Shown one piece after another: positions 33,963 to 47,466 of a DNA stretch of 64,000 nt. Made by a program: the position numbers and the translations under genes. Every line of letters begins with the position of its first letter. Positions within the stretch are counted from its first letter, which is position 1. Where the stretch lies: positions 39,511,430 to 39,575,429 of the forward strand of contig CM056588.1 in NCBI GenBank assembly GCA_029721435.1, in the 5' to 3' direction. The notes under the pieces are model-generated. The model was given only the letters and a program-made list of their open reading frames with translations, was not told where the DNA came from and did no database searches. The DNA comes from Gymnothorax reevesii (taxonomy: Eukaryota; Chordata; Actinopteri; Anguilliformes; Muraenidae).

Positions 33963-35079
33963 TCTTCCTTTCACTGACAAGGTGAAAAGTCAAACTCATT
34001 TTCCATGATATATGTCAACTGTGGGAACAACGATAAGTTAATAATAGCAATTATCATTCCAGTGACAGTGTATTTGCTGACAAACTGTCACTCAAACTAC
34101 ATTTTTTGATACTTTTTTTTACATTCTTGGTCACATTGCAGCGTGATATGCAAGCAGAAACCAAGGTTATGGAACTGTATTATGTAATGACATTTAAGCT
34201 TTTAGTTTTACACAACAGCAAAAGTTCAAAAAAATAATTTGAGCTGCTAAATACCTTCGAGGAACTTCAATTTGAAATATACAGAACAAAAGGAACAGCT
34301 ATAGTCAAGTCAAATTGTTTTAAGATGGTGTTCAACAAGTATTTGAAGAATTTACTGCAGGTGCCCCAAAGGAAATGTCAAAAAAATCACTAAAGATCAA
34401 ACTTAAATGTCAAAAATGAAATTTTAGGACATGCACTTTCATAAGACATTTTTGCAATCCAAAAAAAAGATTTGAGTAAGACCTGAAATTCCGATAAAAT
34501 AAATCACCGTTTTCCTAATGGACAAGAGACAATGCATTTGAAGACTTCAAACACGTTTTATTACAGCCATATGAAGACAGAAGCTGCACTGAAAGTAAAT
34601 CCATCAGTCCTCCAATACCAGAGTCTTCACTCACAAGTTTAATGGCGATTGGGTCCAGACAGAAAGAGCCCATCTGTTCTCAGTCTAGCGAGGTCCCAGG
34701 TGCTTGAAATCCACACCACCGCCATGGCAACGAGAAGCGGCAGCTCGGCCTTGCCGGCGGCGAGTGTCGGAAATGCGAGGCAGACGACAGACAGTACATC
34801 TCTGGCACGGTTTCCCATGAAGCCCTGCGGCACTAGGCAGCGGCCCCAGAAAGGCGGCAGGCAGTGCCAGGGTGGAGGCGAGGCACCCGGTGTGCCAGGA
34901 AAGGAAAAATGAGCCCTCTGCAGTTAAAATGGGAGTGGCCAAGCCTGCCGCAGGAGAACCTGAGAACGGCATTAGCGCCGGACACTTTACCAATCCTCTT
35001 CAACCTGAGAAACTGCAGATCATTCGGTTCCTTAGCGCTTATCCTCCAGATATTTATTAGAACACAAATGTGCAACCTT
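33963..35079 (-). other. plekha7 intron portion
   Basis: AT-rich sequence with a GC/CpG-richer island at about 34650-34910. In the island the minus strand can encode a short hydrophobic peptide (PLLVAMAVVWISSTW); there is no splice or homology support for it. Confidence 0.5.
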
Positions 35080-35870
35080 TGACTGAAATACAAAAATTGG
35101 TAGAATTTTTATTATCACAAATGAAATTAATTCAACGCTTTGTGCAGCCTCCCTTTGCCAAGATAACAGCACTGAGTCATTTCCTATAGGGTACAATAAC
35201 TTTGAAGGAGACATGGCAAGGGATCAGAGACCATCTCTCTATGCATAATCCTCTTCAACTCATGCCATGGGGGTTCCATTGAATTGAGGCTATAGGACTG
35301 AGGTGACCATAGCAAAAGCTTGACAATGGGGCCAGTAAACCATTTTTATGTCGATGTTGATGCATGTTTTGCACCACTGTTCTGTTGGAAGGGTCAACCA
35401 GGGTGAAGTTTATCCTTAATGGCAGCCAGGTTTTACTTGAATATCTGCTGGAACTTGATCGATACCATGAATCCTAAAAAGCTGTCCAGGGTTTCAAGGA
35501 AAAAAGCCTCACAAAACCCAATATCCATCGCCATACTTCACAGTTGGGAAAAGATTCTTTATAAAATGGCTAATTATGTATTTTACGGCAAACCCACCTC
35601 TGGTGTATGCCACCAAAGAGCGCTATATTGGTCTCTCCTGACCAAAGAACTCAGTCCCATTGGAAATTCCAGTGCCAGTTGGCCAACTGCTGGTGCATGT
35701 GTGTGTTTCTTGATGAGACTTCTTTCTGAAAAGCCTCCCAAACATCTTGTAGTTGTGTAGACAATGTCTGAACATGGTTCAGCAGATTCTCCGCCAGCGA
35801 TTCCTGAAGTTCCCTTTACCACTTGAACCATCCTCATTGAGCCAGAAATCAAAATAAAAATCCTCCACCG
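35080..35870 (-). pseudogene. Second Tc1-like transposase fossil
   Basis: Minus-strand sequence reads VLWSGETNIALFGGIHQRWV, matching the Tc1 block VLWSDETKIALFG with the catalytic Asp changed to Gly. Further on come FPTVKYGDG and, after frameshifts, WSPQSYSLNSMEPPWHELKR, the decayed [10 protein letters not shown] block with its Glu kept. Terminal repeats were not identified, so the limits are approximate. Dead. Confidence 0.75.
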
Positions 35871-35919
35871 GAAAGATTTTTAACACTGCCATATGTCTTC
35901 CATTTTGTAAGAGGACATA

Positions 35920-36050
35920 AACTGATTGGTTCCCATGATGAGTGGGCAGACAGACACACTCTGATTGGTTCCCATGCTGACAGAGATGGATGGTAGTTTC
36001 TGATTGGTTCCCATGCGGAATTATCAGGGAGGCAGGTTCTGACTGGCTAG
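35920..36050 (+). repeat. 39-bp minisatellite carrying ATTGG motifs
   Basis: CTGATTGGTTCCCATG recurs at about 35922, 35961 and 36000 (period 39), followed by a degraded CTGACTGGCTAG. Each unit holds an inverted CCAAT box. Confidence 0.75.
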
Positions 36051-37850
36051 ATCGAGACAGAGCTGGAGGATGACATCATTCAGGCAGGGAGTGACGATAG
36101 ATCTGATCCTTCATGTTTTATTGAGACGGTGAGTCAAGAGCAGCTTTACTGTCACACCCCCACCACAGATGAAATCAGAGAGGAGAATACTGGACTGAGA
36201 TAAGAGAGGAAGAGGTTCAAACGACCTAAAGCCCCCACCACCACCACAAAATCTCTGAACTCAGACAGTAGACGGAAGCAGAATAGCTGCTGTACAAACC
36301 CTACAGCCCCCCCTACCTTTAGAGTCAGAAAAAGTATCCTCTCTCCCCCTATACAATCACAGGATGACAGCCAGGGGAGGGGAGCTGAAAGCCAAGTTTG
36401 TTGAGGTCTGAAACTAAAATCAACCCCAGACTTGGAAAGGAGGGAAGTATGAGGTTTTTAAAGCCTTTAAGTAATCCATCACTTTTTATAATGGCCTTAT
36501 CTGCACCCTGTTTTTAAATGTTACATTTACAGCGCTATATATTAAAGATATTATTACGCACACATTATCATGATTCAGGGTCAGGTTCAATATTCTGCTC
36601 CCCTCACTCTTTCATCACAGTTCATTTCAGGAAATGAAATGTCCATGTGACCTTACACAGAGATAATACTCCCATTCCTCCACAGGGATAACACTCCCAT
36701 GCATTTTTCTACAGGGAAGGAATTATATTCCCATTCTTCTCCCAGGATGACGATCCAATGCGCTATTCTGAAGTGATGATATTCCCATTTTTTAACAGGG
36801 ATAATTCTGTCATTCTTCCACAGGAATATCATTCCACAGCGCACTCTTAAAGTGACATTCAGCCACTGCGATAACACAGCTTAGCACATTTCTAAAGTGA
36901 TTACATCCCCATTCTTCCTCAGAGATAACCTTCCCAAGTGCACTTCCAGACACTCCCCCATTTCTATGGTGATATCATTCCCATTCTGCTGGGGAGATAA
37001 TATTCACTTGCGCATTTAAAGGGATAACATTTCCACCCTTCCATAGGGACAACATTCCTCAGAGGCTGTAATTGGGAAGGTGCTGAATTTTGATGCCAAG
37101 AGACCAATGAGGGAGATCAAGAGAAAGTGAAAGTGATAGTCATGTGACTTCTTACCCGCCCTACACAAACATCCCACTCACAACATATAGACTAATCCAC
37201 TCTGCCCGATTACAGTTCCCAGAAACCCAAAAATATTGACTAAGACAATGAGCTGTACAGTACAGCCTTTATCCCAGAAACCCCATTAGCCCTTGTGACC
37301 ATGGTCATTGTGGCAGCCCAACAAGAAACAACCCCAGGCACCCAGGAGTTAAACATGCCCATCATCACAAGCAGACGTACAGGAAAACCCCAAACTATCC
37401 TACACTATTAAACCCATACTATAAATAATAACCTCTATTCATAGAGAGACATATTGTGAAGTATCTCTTTTTAGGCTCATAAATTGCACCAACATCAAAT
37501 CCCTTCATGATTGATGATTGCCTCATTACCAGAGCTTCAATAGCGGTGGTAACTCCCGTAAAAAGTTAAAAACACAAGCTCGGGAGGACAGGCAGCAGAA
37601 TCTACACCTGGGTTGTGTAGAAGTCTACCTCCATTTCTCTTCTCAATATCATTCTGTCGAGCCCACGCCAGTGACGGCTTCTCCGGACTTTATCAGAGAA
37701 CATTTTTAAACATTGTTCTTGTTCCTTCACCCTCTCCTGACAGGATCTGACTCAAGGAACACCAGCGCATGCCGCGTAAAAAAATAAAAAAAAGAAAAGC
37801 AGTGGCAATTACAACAATATACTAAAGAAAGGGAGGTGCGCATTACTCAC
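36051..37850 (-). other. plekha7 intron portion with degenerate minisatellite
   Basis: From 36655 to 37062 there are diverged units around GATAACACTCCCATTCTTCCACAGG, unit length uncertain. The remainder up to the WW2 exon is unremarkable. Confidence 0.6.
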
Positions 37851-37934
37851 CGTTCCTGCAGGCTGAAGTCGGCGTTTTCCGGCGATATCTGTCCTGTCAC
37901 GGGATGCCGAAATGCCGTCACTCCCTGGTTATGG
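37851..37934 (-). CDS. plekha7: plekha7 exon, second half of WW domain 2
   Basis: The most 5' exon of the gene that I can recognise here. The acceptor follows a long pyrimidine tract ending CTTCAG; the donor is GTGAGT. Two bases of the first codon come from the previous exon. The 84 bases encode HNQGVTAFRHPVTGQISPEN and then ADFSLQE, matching the end of the second WW domain of PLEKHA7 (TAFRHPVTGQ, with Phe in place of the second WW tryptophan, as in the mammalian protein). In PLEKHA7 the WW domains bind PDZD11 at adherens junctions. The first half of this WW domain and all of WW1 should lie upstream (higher coordinates) but were not found in the following 26 kb. PLEKHA5 has a related sequence here, but the downstream exons favour PLEKHA7. 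Confidence 0.9.
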
Positions 37935-40900
37935 CTGAAGGAGTAAGAGAGAGAGGAGAGAGGGAAGAGAGAGGAGGATAATATGATTAATTTGGGGGAA
38001 AGGAGAGGAAAACAAAAGCAGAGTCACAATTCCTCAATCTTTCAGGTCCATCGTCCCACTCTGAGCTGAGTTTATTCATGGCACCAGGCGTCAGGAAATC
38101 CACAGGAGAGCCGCAACATTAAATACAGCCAATGACTTTGCCACACATCATATCATAAGTACACATTAGCACAGACTAGCACTGAGATATGCCTTTCAGA
38201 AGGAAAGGGAGGGTGGTCCTACAGGCTATTTTCTGAGGCGGGGGGGTTAGGGTATCGACATTAGAATGAACACAATGACCCCAGGCATTCTCACATTTAT
38301 ATTTAACCGTTTCGCCAAACTGATCAGGTTTCAGCTGAACGTGAAAATACTGTGTTAATGACCCTCCCGGCCCCACACGATGCAGGCATTTTTTCCTCCC
38401 CCCCCCAAAAAAAAAAACACTGCGCTCACACTCGCCAGCCAAATTCAACACAGCACACGGAGGAATATTACACCCGTTCAGTCACCGTGGAGACGACTCG
38501 TGATTCAACAAGGACAGCACTTCCTGCAAGGTTGTTTTGGCTAAGCAATACAATGCGTACAGTGTGATTGGTCGACCATGGATCCAATCGGGGAGGCTGG
38601 GTGCCGAGGCATACCCAATCGCCCAAACAAATGTTTTTTTCACAAGGTCTTCAAGATGTGGGAAAGAACACAAGGAATTTGAACTGCTGCACTCGTCCAA
38701 GCCCTGCGATAAACGAAACTCAATGCACACTCATGCCAGACCTTCAGCATTGATTATGCCACTTGGCAGCAGCACAACCTACTTCCTGTCAAAGGTAAGA
38801 AACAGGAAGTAGCCAGAAGGCCTGTGCACCCCAAAAAGTAAATGTCCTCACTACGCAGCACACATGTAACATGCTGACCAACAGCTTGAAAAGATATATT
38901 TTTTTACAGTTTTGAAAAAGAAATTTTACAGATCGTGAATTTTAAAGTATTTCTGACCAGGAAGAAACGACATCCTCTCAGACTCAAATGTCTACTTCAG
39001 CTGATTTCCAAGCCCTTCATCTGACACTACAGCATGATTGCGCTTGGACAGTTATTGCTGAGTGTCCGCCATTTCAGGGCACAATGATGTGTTTTAGGCC
39101 TGAGGGGAAGTATTTAGGTCACCACAAGCATCATGGGGAACACCTCTCTTCCCATCATGCACTTCTTCCTCTCCAAACCCATAGCCTCTATGCACCTGTT
39201 TGTACACCAACACCTGCTCCACTCATCCTACGCAGATATATCCCTGTACGTCTGAACACTGGTCCCAAAATCTGCTCAGAATCCGCTCAATAAGGCAACA
39301 GTCAGAGGACAGGTGTCCGCATTGACAGTTTTCTTGTGCTGTTCTGTTGATGATTGGCTTGTCCTCAAGATTTTGCACAGGAGGTCAATAATATCCCCGA
39401 CCCCCTCCTTCTCCCCCCAACTTCCCCAGCCCCCGCGCCTCTGCCATAGAACAGCATCAAACACAAAACACCTCTTCAAAACTAAAATGCAATTTTCTTT
39501 CTCCCAAAGCAGTGGTAATTGAACAAAAACACTTGAGTGAGCAATCAATTCCCAAGCATTTCCGACGTATCAGAACTTAAGCACTAATCAACGCTCAACA
39601 GAACAATAACAATGACACGGACGGCTTATCCCGCTCACACAGAAAATTGAGTTTCCAATTCCTTCTAATAAGAAGCGTATATATTAGCGAGTGCTTTATG
39701 CTGCTCCTGATTAGGAGACAGGAGAGCAATAGACAAGAGGACGAGAGAACAGTCAGTTCTTCTGTGACCCCTCGGCAGACACACAGCCACCACACTCAGG
39801 ACCGCTCTGTTCAAAACCACTGAGGAAGAGCTGAAACATGATATTATCACAATCTGAGGATCCATCAATGAGACGTCCCATTACACAACATGAATGTACA
39901 AAATGGAGAACTGCATCCAAATATGATTACTTGTATTGACAATTCTATAGTACGGTGTGTTTTGAGTATGTGCTGGTGTGTGTATGTGCACGTGTGTTCG
40001 TGTGCGCGTGCGCGTGTGTGTGTGTGTGTGTGTGTGTGAGGGAGAGTGTGCCTGTGCAAGGGGCTTAGGCTCGCACACATTTTAAGTACATTATAGCCAC
40101 TCAAAAGACTACTCAAAACCACCAGACTGGCACCCTGACCTTCGACCTCCAAAGCCCACTCTATACACACACCTCAAGAAGAGAAATCATCAAATTCATC
40201 AGAGCATCGGTCTCCAGTTGGTATTAGCAGCCTCAAGCAGGTACTTTAGGCTGATATCGAGCCTGATAAACGTTACTTAAACTCGGGGATAAGCACTCTC
40301 CACCCCTGCCTGTGGTTAAGCACCAAGCACCGCTCTGATTGAAATTCCTTAGTGTTTAGCCACAGGCAACAGCCACTCAGATACAGAACACTGATATGGA
40401 ACTAAAAATAGAAAAATGATTCAAAGGACTGAGAGCTCTCTCCAGACAAAGATGACAGGCAGCACTGGAAACCTGCAAATACAGTTTAAAGCAGACCCAT
40501 ATACCTCAAAAACATGCACATTTTAATGATTCGGTCCACTCTGTAGTATGGAGAACACTAGAATACAGAGCATAAACACTATCGAGAAAGCATGCGAACA
40601 AAGCAAAAATGCATTGGATAATTTTGAAATGAAATATTGAAAATGTTTTGTTTATAAAAAGAAGAGACGGGAGCCCTATTGATCAGCAGGGCATTTCTAC
40701 AGTCACTCATTATGATTAAGATCAAACCCTTAAGATTATTCATACATTTTTGGGCTTGCACTCCATGTTTATGAACATGAACAGACTGTTGCATTACAAT
40801 ATTTTCACATCACTTAACAGCATATTACACTTTTGCCTAATGTCAAGATTTTCCTTATCATTTCATTTTGCTGGCCATCAATTTCCGATTTCTGGAAAAT

Positions 40901-43591
40901 ATGTTCACTGTTTGAAAATAATCCCATTAAAACTGAACCTTTTGATTGGCATCTAAAAAGACTTGAAGTATGAGGGATTGTCCTCAGAATACGAGCAGAC
41001 ACACAAAAGGAGCGAACGAAGCGCGTTATAATTGGGAAAGATTTACAGCGTGCGAGTTCTCCAAAGGTCAGCTGGCGAAGACGCGAATGCTGCTATAGCG
41101 GGACTGCAGCCTCACTGCGCAGCAAGAAACGCCATAAGCACGTGCGCTGCAATGCGGCTGCAGTTCGCTCCACCTCCACCGCTCCATTAAAGACCTGCGA
41201 TCACAAATTCTTCCCTCTCCGTCGCATTATTCACAGAGTCGCATCCTAGGAGTCAGTGCACCCATTGTTTGTTCAGATTAGTTATGTTTCTGTTCATCTT
41301 TTCTTTTCTTTGAGAAAAATAAGCAGTTTAACCTAATTAACTCTTAATGGCACGAGGTCAGATACGAATGGTGGGAAGTCAATAAGGATATTTTATTTCA
41401 CTCGATAATGTTTTGGATCTCATGAAAAACTTGTACAACAGGCAGAATAAGCAGGGAAACTGAGTGCTTTCATTTTGCCACAAGAAAAGCAAAATAAAAC
41501 TCATTTGGGACAAATTATACTGAAAAATCATGAAGAAACTATTCATAAATTCCAACACGTCAGTAGTAATCTCTACTCTTGTGTTGGTCATAAATGTTCA
41601 GAACCATAAATAATACATCAGTCCTTGTGGAAAAGATGCCATTAATCTTTTAATCTAAGCATTTAGTATGGTGAAGGTGGTTATCTTCATTCGTCCAAGA
41701 TTTAGATTGTGGTTTTTTTTTTACTCAAAATAAAAGGTGTCTTTATTTCTTTTTTCCATCTCAGATTGATTGAAGAATATCAGAGCATTAAAAATTGACT
41801 GGCAGTACACTGTACGTGAAATAATAATTCTCCCTAATCAGAGATAACTCCTCTGGTGTTAAGACTGAGCAAACTTCTCTTTTCCTCTCCGTTTTAGCGA
41901 CTGTCCTCTGCACAGCCAGTACAGAGACACTGAGCCACTACAGCAATCGCCTCATCGCAGTAAGCAAAGACACCAGAGATCCATTCATCAACTGCTCCTG
42001 CTCTCGGGGAACAATTCTAATTGGACAGGAGAAAACACAAGGCCCCTCCTGTTTGGAGGAGCTGGGCTGCAATGATTGCATTTCAAAGCCCAACAGCCTA
42101 TTAAATAACGGCATTCAGATAGCACATTCCATCTGGGGTTTTCTCCGATTCAGACCACCAAAATGTCCGATGTTCCCATCAATCCCACTCACAGGTGCAC
42201 CATTCCCGACATTCCTCTGGAGTTTCTAAGTAACAGCTGGCGCAACGAGGTTAGGCAAACAAGTTCCCGCCCACAAAGGTCACCCTCACAATCCAGCATG
42301 CACTACACCTGCTGGATCACATGACCATCCCATTTCATGCCCTGCCCCCGCTCTGGAAATGCTGCCATCAACTCCATGGGCATTTTCCAGGAAATAGACT
42401 CACCTGCAAGAGGCTCATTTCCAGTTAGCACTCAGTAAGGCCCTTCCCCAGACTGCCCATTGCAGTGCCCGACTTTAAAATGCACATCCGAACCGGAGAC
42501 AATGCAGGTTTCAACTGTTCTCATAGAAGAAACAGTCCTTACAGAAACACTTGGAAAAACAGAATGCTGCAGTCTCTCCGAAAAACTAAAAAAAGAAAGC
42601 GCTAACACCTTCCGTTTTGGTGAGAAATTCAGCGCCCGACTTGACAGTTTGCTTCATGAAGAAACATCACCTTCAATGTGTCAGCCCTCACCTTCACTGG
42701 GAGAAAGACTGCGGACAGCACACGATACCACTCCTCTGATATGTCTGACAAGCCTTCCAGGCAGGGCACTTCAAAAGGTCCGTACGGCGAGCGGGTGCGT
42801 TTCGCCAAAGGTCACTTCTATATAAAGACCTCCAGATAAAATGTCTGAAATGAAGACAAGGATTGGTCGGTAGCTCTGTTATCCAGACAAGCATGGTGTT
42901 CGGCTTTTTAAGAAACAGAGAGGTCTATCCTGTTCAAATAACATGCTTATCAGTTTTAATCAAGTGCAACATGTACATTTTCTGCACGAAGACCAGGTAC
43001 TGTTCAATACCACATAGCACTTGAAAAGAGGTGATCTTAACTAACAAAAAATTTCAGAGCTCGAAACACCCCATTTGTTTCACACACACACTGGCGCGCA
43101 CACACACGTGCAAAAACACACACACACACCCTGAGCAACAGTAAACCGAGGATCTATTGCTGACCAGGCAGTATGGTAAAAAGAGACCTCTGGCTTTAAC
43201 TCCAAACTGTAGTTCAGTGAAACTGGCACATCCCATTTTTTTAACATGCTGACTAGACAGGAAAGTGATTTTAAAAAGAATAGCCCTCACACACTAAGGT
43301 TGCCCTTGAAAGAAAGTTTTTATCCGGATTTTTTAAAAAGTTTTGGATTGAAGTTGATTGGCCTCAGATAAGCTAAAAAAAGAATAGATGCTCAAAGATT
43401 AGCTGATAAAGATCCACGTGGGTTCACACAGAAATTAAAATTTTACCAAAAGTTCAAAGTCAGTTCTGCTCAGGTGCTTATATCAGAGTCCACTATGGTT
43501 CTATATCCCCAAAATCACAATTTCTGCTGAAATAATAATAACCAATATTATTTCTAATATATCTGGTGACACTGGGGCTTCATTTGTTCTA
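37935..43591. other. Upstream intron, no exon recognised (5.7 kb)
   Basis: Upstream of the WW2 exon on the gene's strand. Contains a (GT)n tract at about 39995-40040 and a CA-rich tract at 43080-43130. A CpG-richer stretch at 41040-41180 has no gene evidence. Searching by eye for WW-domain motifs on the minus strand found nothing. Confidence 0.6.
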
Positions 43592-44603
43592 CAGGGTGTA
43601 TTAAAAAAATGTCCCACTTTGAAAAATTGCCCTAAAATAAATATTCTATAATTTTTTTGAAAATCCTTTTACAGAGGTTGATAGACAATGGTTCAGTGCT
43701 TTTTTTGTGCAACTGCACATACTGAACATGTCAGGCATGAGTGAGCACAGGCTAATTACGTAAATTGTGATACATTTGTTTTGCGCAAAAAAAGTGCTGG
43801 GATGAAAACAGGATCTGAGACCATGAGAAGCAATGTTAGGTATGCCCTTAAGTGTCCTAAAAGTTTTCAGGAAATTGCTTTAACCCTTTGCCCTCCAGGT
43901 GGCTAACAGTCCTATTATGTCATGTTATGTAATCAATGAATGGATGTCCCCGGAATGGTGCGACACCAGGTGTTTGCACTTTCTTGATCTCAGCACATTC
44001 CTTGACACATTTCAGTTCAACTGAAATGTACGCACCTGTCCTCAGTTGTTACTTCATTAATTACATAATGGATTCCCAGCAAATGTGATAAATTTGTGGG
44101 CCCTGGGTACACAGTTCCCTCACTTCTGCATTGGAAGCAAACTCCCAAGGATGGTTAGGCCACAGTAAACCTCCGAACAGCGATCTTTCATAGTAACAGA
44201 ATACCACCATACCAACAACGGTGGGGAAGTCCTCCAGAGGTTCCGTCAGCAATTCCCAAATGTGCGATGCCCACATGTGCGATGGTGGACATGTTGAGGA
44301 CTGAAAACGCGAAAGGGTTAATTCAAAAGTAATGGCGATTTGTGATAAACATGGGGCATACCTAACTCTGCTTCCTATAGTCTCAGATCCTGTTTTCATC
44401 CCAGCACTTTTTACGCACACAACGGATGTATCGCAATTTGCGTAATTAGCCTGTGCCAATGCATGACATGTTGAGTATGCGCAATAGCACAAAAAAGCAC
44501 TGAACCATTTTCTATCAACCTATGTAAAAGGATTTTCAAAAAATGATAGAATATTAATTTTAGGGCAATTTTTCAAAGTGGGACTTTTTTTTAATACACC
44601 CTG
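43592..44603. mobile_element. TA-flanked DNA transposon with about 260-bp TIRs
   Basis: Starts CAGGGTGTATTAAAAAAATG, then TCCCACTTTGAAAAATTGCC, and ends with the inverse near 44603. The arms (43592-43855, 44343-44603) match for about 260 bases, including GTGCTGGGATGAAAACAGGA and GGTTCAGTGCTTTTTTG. The flanks are TA on both sides, pointing to Tc1/mariner. No transposase is visible between the arms; the centre is mainly a nested TTAA element. Confidence 0.88.
43884..44317. mobile_element. Nested TTAA-flanked (piggyBac-like) element
   Basis: Starts CCCTTTGCCCTCC and ends GCGAAAGGG, with TTAA on both sides (43880-43883 and 44318-44321). The CCCTTT tips and TTAA target fit piggyBac-type MITEs. 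It lies between the long arms of the 43592-44603 element. A 143-codon minus frame crosses it but looks spurious. Confidence 0.6.
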
Positions 44604-45159
44604 TATAATATTATTTTTACATTTTTAATCACATTTTTCAAAAAAGTACTCTCAGAGCAGTATGCTCAGGGCAGCAGGTGATCCATTGGGTAAACTACTG
44701 GGGGTACAATAACCCAGCAGTATGGGGTAGATGGTGGTGGGGTGTACAGTAGTCACAGGGAATTTAATAAAAAGGTACAGATTCTCCATCACAAAGTAAC
44801 ACTCTACAAGGAGCAGAAGGACACAAAATCCAAGTAAGAGAAGTTGGTATTTAATCTCTAAATTTGTTGAATACCCAAGCACTGAACCATGGGGAACACA
44901 CGTAACATGGCTCCCAGCACAGTAGAGCATGAAAGTCAAAGCTAGGATTCGTACTCAGCATGTACGCACTCAGCCTGGTCTCGTTTCCAATCAGGATCTT
45001 CCTCCTCAAAGCCAGACCAACTTCAAAACCCTTCTCACACTTTCCCCACTGACTTCAGTAGCTGTCCTCACGGAAGCAGACTGGCTTCTGGCCATCCCGA
45101 CCGCTCTGCTGGAGAACTGACTCCATCGCTGTGTCAAGTACCACTACTCCACTCTAAGA

Positions 45160-45309
45160 TCCCAGCATGCCCTGGGTCAACAATGCCTGAACAAGCTCCC
45201 ACCACGCACAGTGCCAACTACACCTAAAAAAGCTCCCAGCATGCACTGCATCAACAGCACCTAAAAAAAGCTTCCAGCCTGCACGGTGTCAACAGCACCA
45301 ACAAAAGCT
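45160..45309 (+). repeat. 37-bp minisatellite, four copies
   Basis: Units around CCCAGCATGCACTGCATCAACAGCACCTAAAAAAGCT start at about 45160, 45198, 45234 and 45272. The same unit occurs in the opposite orientation at 46732-46990. Confidence 0.8.
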
Positions 45310-46731
45310 CACTGAAAAGGAAGACTCTGCAGGGAGCAGGGCAGAACAGTTGCCGACCAAACTGTCAATCCACTGGGCGCAGAAAGAAATGAAATCTCCA
45401 CCATGCTGTAACTCTTTAGGGAACGGACAGAAACCAAATCTCTCCAAACCTGTCGTTCTATAGTCAGAGACGGGAAACTGAATCTTCCCGATGTGGCCAC
45501 TTCACAGGGATCAAAAGGAGATAAAATCTCCAAAAGACTGTCAGGCTTCAGCTGCTGGAGTTCCCTTCAGGCTCCTGGCGAGAGTCCCATTCGAGATGAA
45601 GCACTTGGTTCGGTGCTTGAGGGATCCACGGCCTGCTTGTCACTTTTGGATCACAGGATTGGTCGAGAGCTTATCACTTCTCTGGATCGCACACTCTCCA
45701 TTTACCATTCTCTCTCTCTCTCTCTCTCTCTCCCCAAGATGTTGCCTTAATCACACCTTCTTCCCTTACTCACACGTTCTTCACTCTGCCTTTTACAAGT
45801 TCATTTCTCATGTTCCTCTCTCACACTACATTCACTCTTTCACATGTTCACCTCTCCTCTGTTTTCTCTGGGCGATTCCAGCATTATTAATGTGCCATTT
45901 GGAAACAAAATGACAAAACAAATACCTCAGAAAAACTGCTCTCCTGATGTGATAAAAAAAATATTATTGCATATCCTCATCACTTCCACTTGAATGGGTG
46001 GAAGGGCAAAGGAACTAAATTTAAAAATAATGACACATACCTTGAATGTGATACAACAAGACCAGCATTTTGGGGAAATGACGACTTTCTAAAAATTCCA
46101 AGAACTTTGAAGTCCAGTGTCAACAGTTTGATGTCAACATTACGCTGGTGGCCTGGCAGAACATAACTGGCAATTCTAAAAATATTTGTAATTTCATTTT
46201 TTTCTTTCTTTGTGACATCCACAAAGCTGGCTTTTCCTCAGAGTTATGTCACTCATTTTAACTTCACTACTGTTCATGCAGTACTTTAATGGGAATAACA
46301 TGCAAATTTGTCAATACAGTGGTCTAATGAAATTTGCACTCCAAAGTAAACAACCTAAGGGTATATGCATTTAGCTTTACTTCATACTCTGGTTGACATT
46401 CCAATGGCACTGCCCCTCTCTAACACTTTCCTCACTCTTTTATATGTTCCCCTCTCTAATGGTTTCTTCAACACTTTCTTCACTCATACGTTCACATGTT
46501 CATCACTCCCTCTCCCCTGTTCTTTTACTCAGCTGCACCACAGAGCATACAGATGAAGGCTGGAGTCCTCTCTCATCTCTTTGAATCCAGAGCAAGCAGT
46601 GTCTACCTTCTGCCTCCTCACCAGATCCATCTACACACTTCTCTCCCAGTCCAGTCCAGTATTAACACAGCCAATCAGCACTGAGCAAAAAGGGCCTTCA
46701 AAATGACTTTTGTTTCACACGCATGCTAACG

Positions 46732-46990
46732 GGGAGCTTTTGTAAGAGGGGCTGACACTGCATGCAGGGAGCTTTTGTACAGTTGGTGTCATTGACACAA
46801 TGTATGCTGGGAGCTGGTGAACGTGTAGTTGACACAGTGCATGCTGGGAGCTGTAGTAGATGTGGTTGACATGAAGCATGCTGGGAACTGTCATAGGTAC
46901 GGCAGACACAGTGTATGCTGGGAGCTGTCGTAGATGTGGGTGACGCAGTTCATGCCGGGAGCTGTCATCGGTGAGGTTGACACGGTTGGG
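46732..46990 (-). repeat. 37-bp minisatellite, about seven copies, inverted
   Basis: Units around GGGAGCTGTAGTAGATGTGG, then TTGACACAGTGCATGCT. The reverse complement matches the 45160-45309 unit, including AGCTCCCAGCATGCACTG. Confidence 0.8.
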
Positions 46991-47466
46991 GTCAGTAGCT
47001 CATCAGTGCTGTTGAGGTGGCCATTTACCACTTCATTCCAGTGAGAATAGCAAGTCAGCGGGGCCATAGAGAGAAGAGCTTTAGCATGATGCCAACTGAC
47101 AAGATACATGACAGCTCCTGATTGGAGGAAAGAAGCCGAGCTCAGGGCTCTGCACAGACCCTGACAGTCCCGGTCTCAGGGCTTCCCTTGAAGTCATGTG
47201 ACAGAAATGCAGGACTTCATACTTCTAAGCTGGTCCATGCAACAAAGGTTGGTCAGTTTGAGCATTTGATGTCAGCTGTTTCAACCCGCTTGGGTCATAG
47301 GGGTCCTAGACAGCGTTCCATACAATGTGCGAGATACAGGATTACAGTCTGGACAGTTAAGAAAGTAAAAAAATCCGCACACTGGATTAAAGCTCCCAAA
47401 CCTTTATTGAAGCAACATTTTGACCACTCACACTAATAATGATAATAATAATAATTATAATAATAA

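Larger units (their letters stand above)
44604..47435. other. Intergenic/intronic, with paired inverted arrays
   Basis: Holds the two 37-bp arrays listed separately and a (CT)n tract at about 45709-45732. No gene recognised. Confidence 0.6.

Noticed and set aside
44061..44492. A 143-codon minus-strand frame inside the 43592-44603 transposon
   Set aside because: It crosses from the nested TTAA element into the outer arm, so it is a chance frame spanning two elements.
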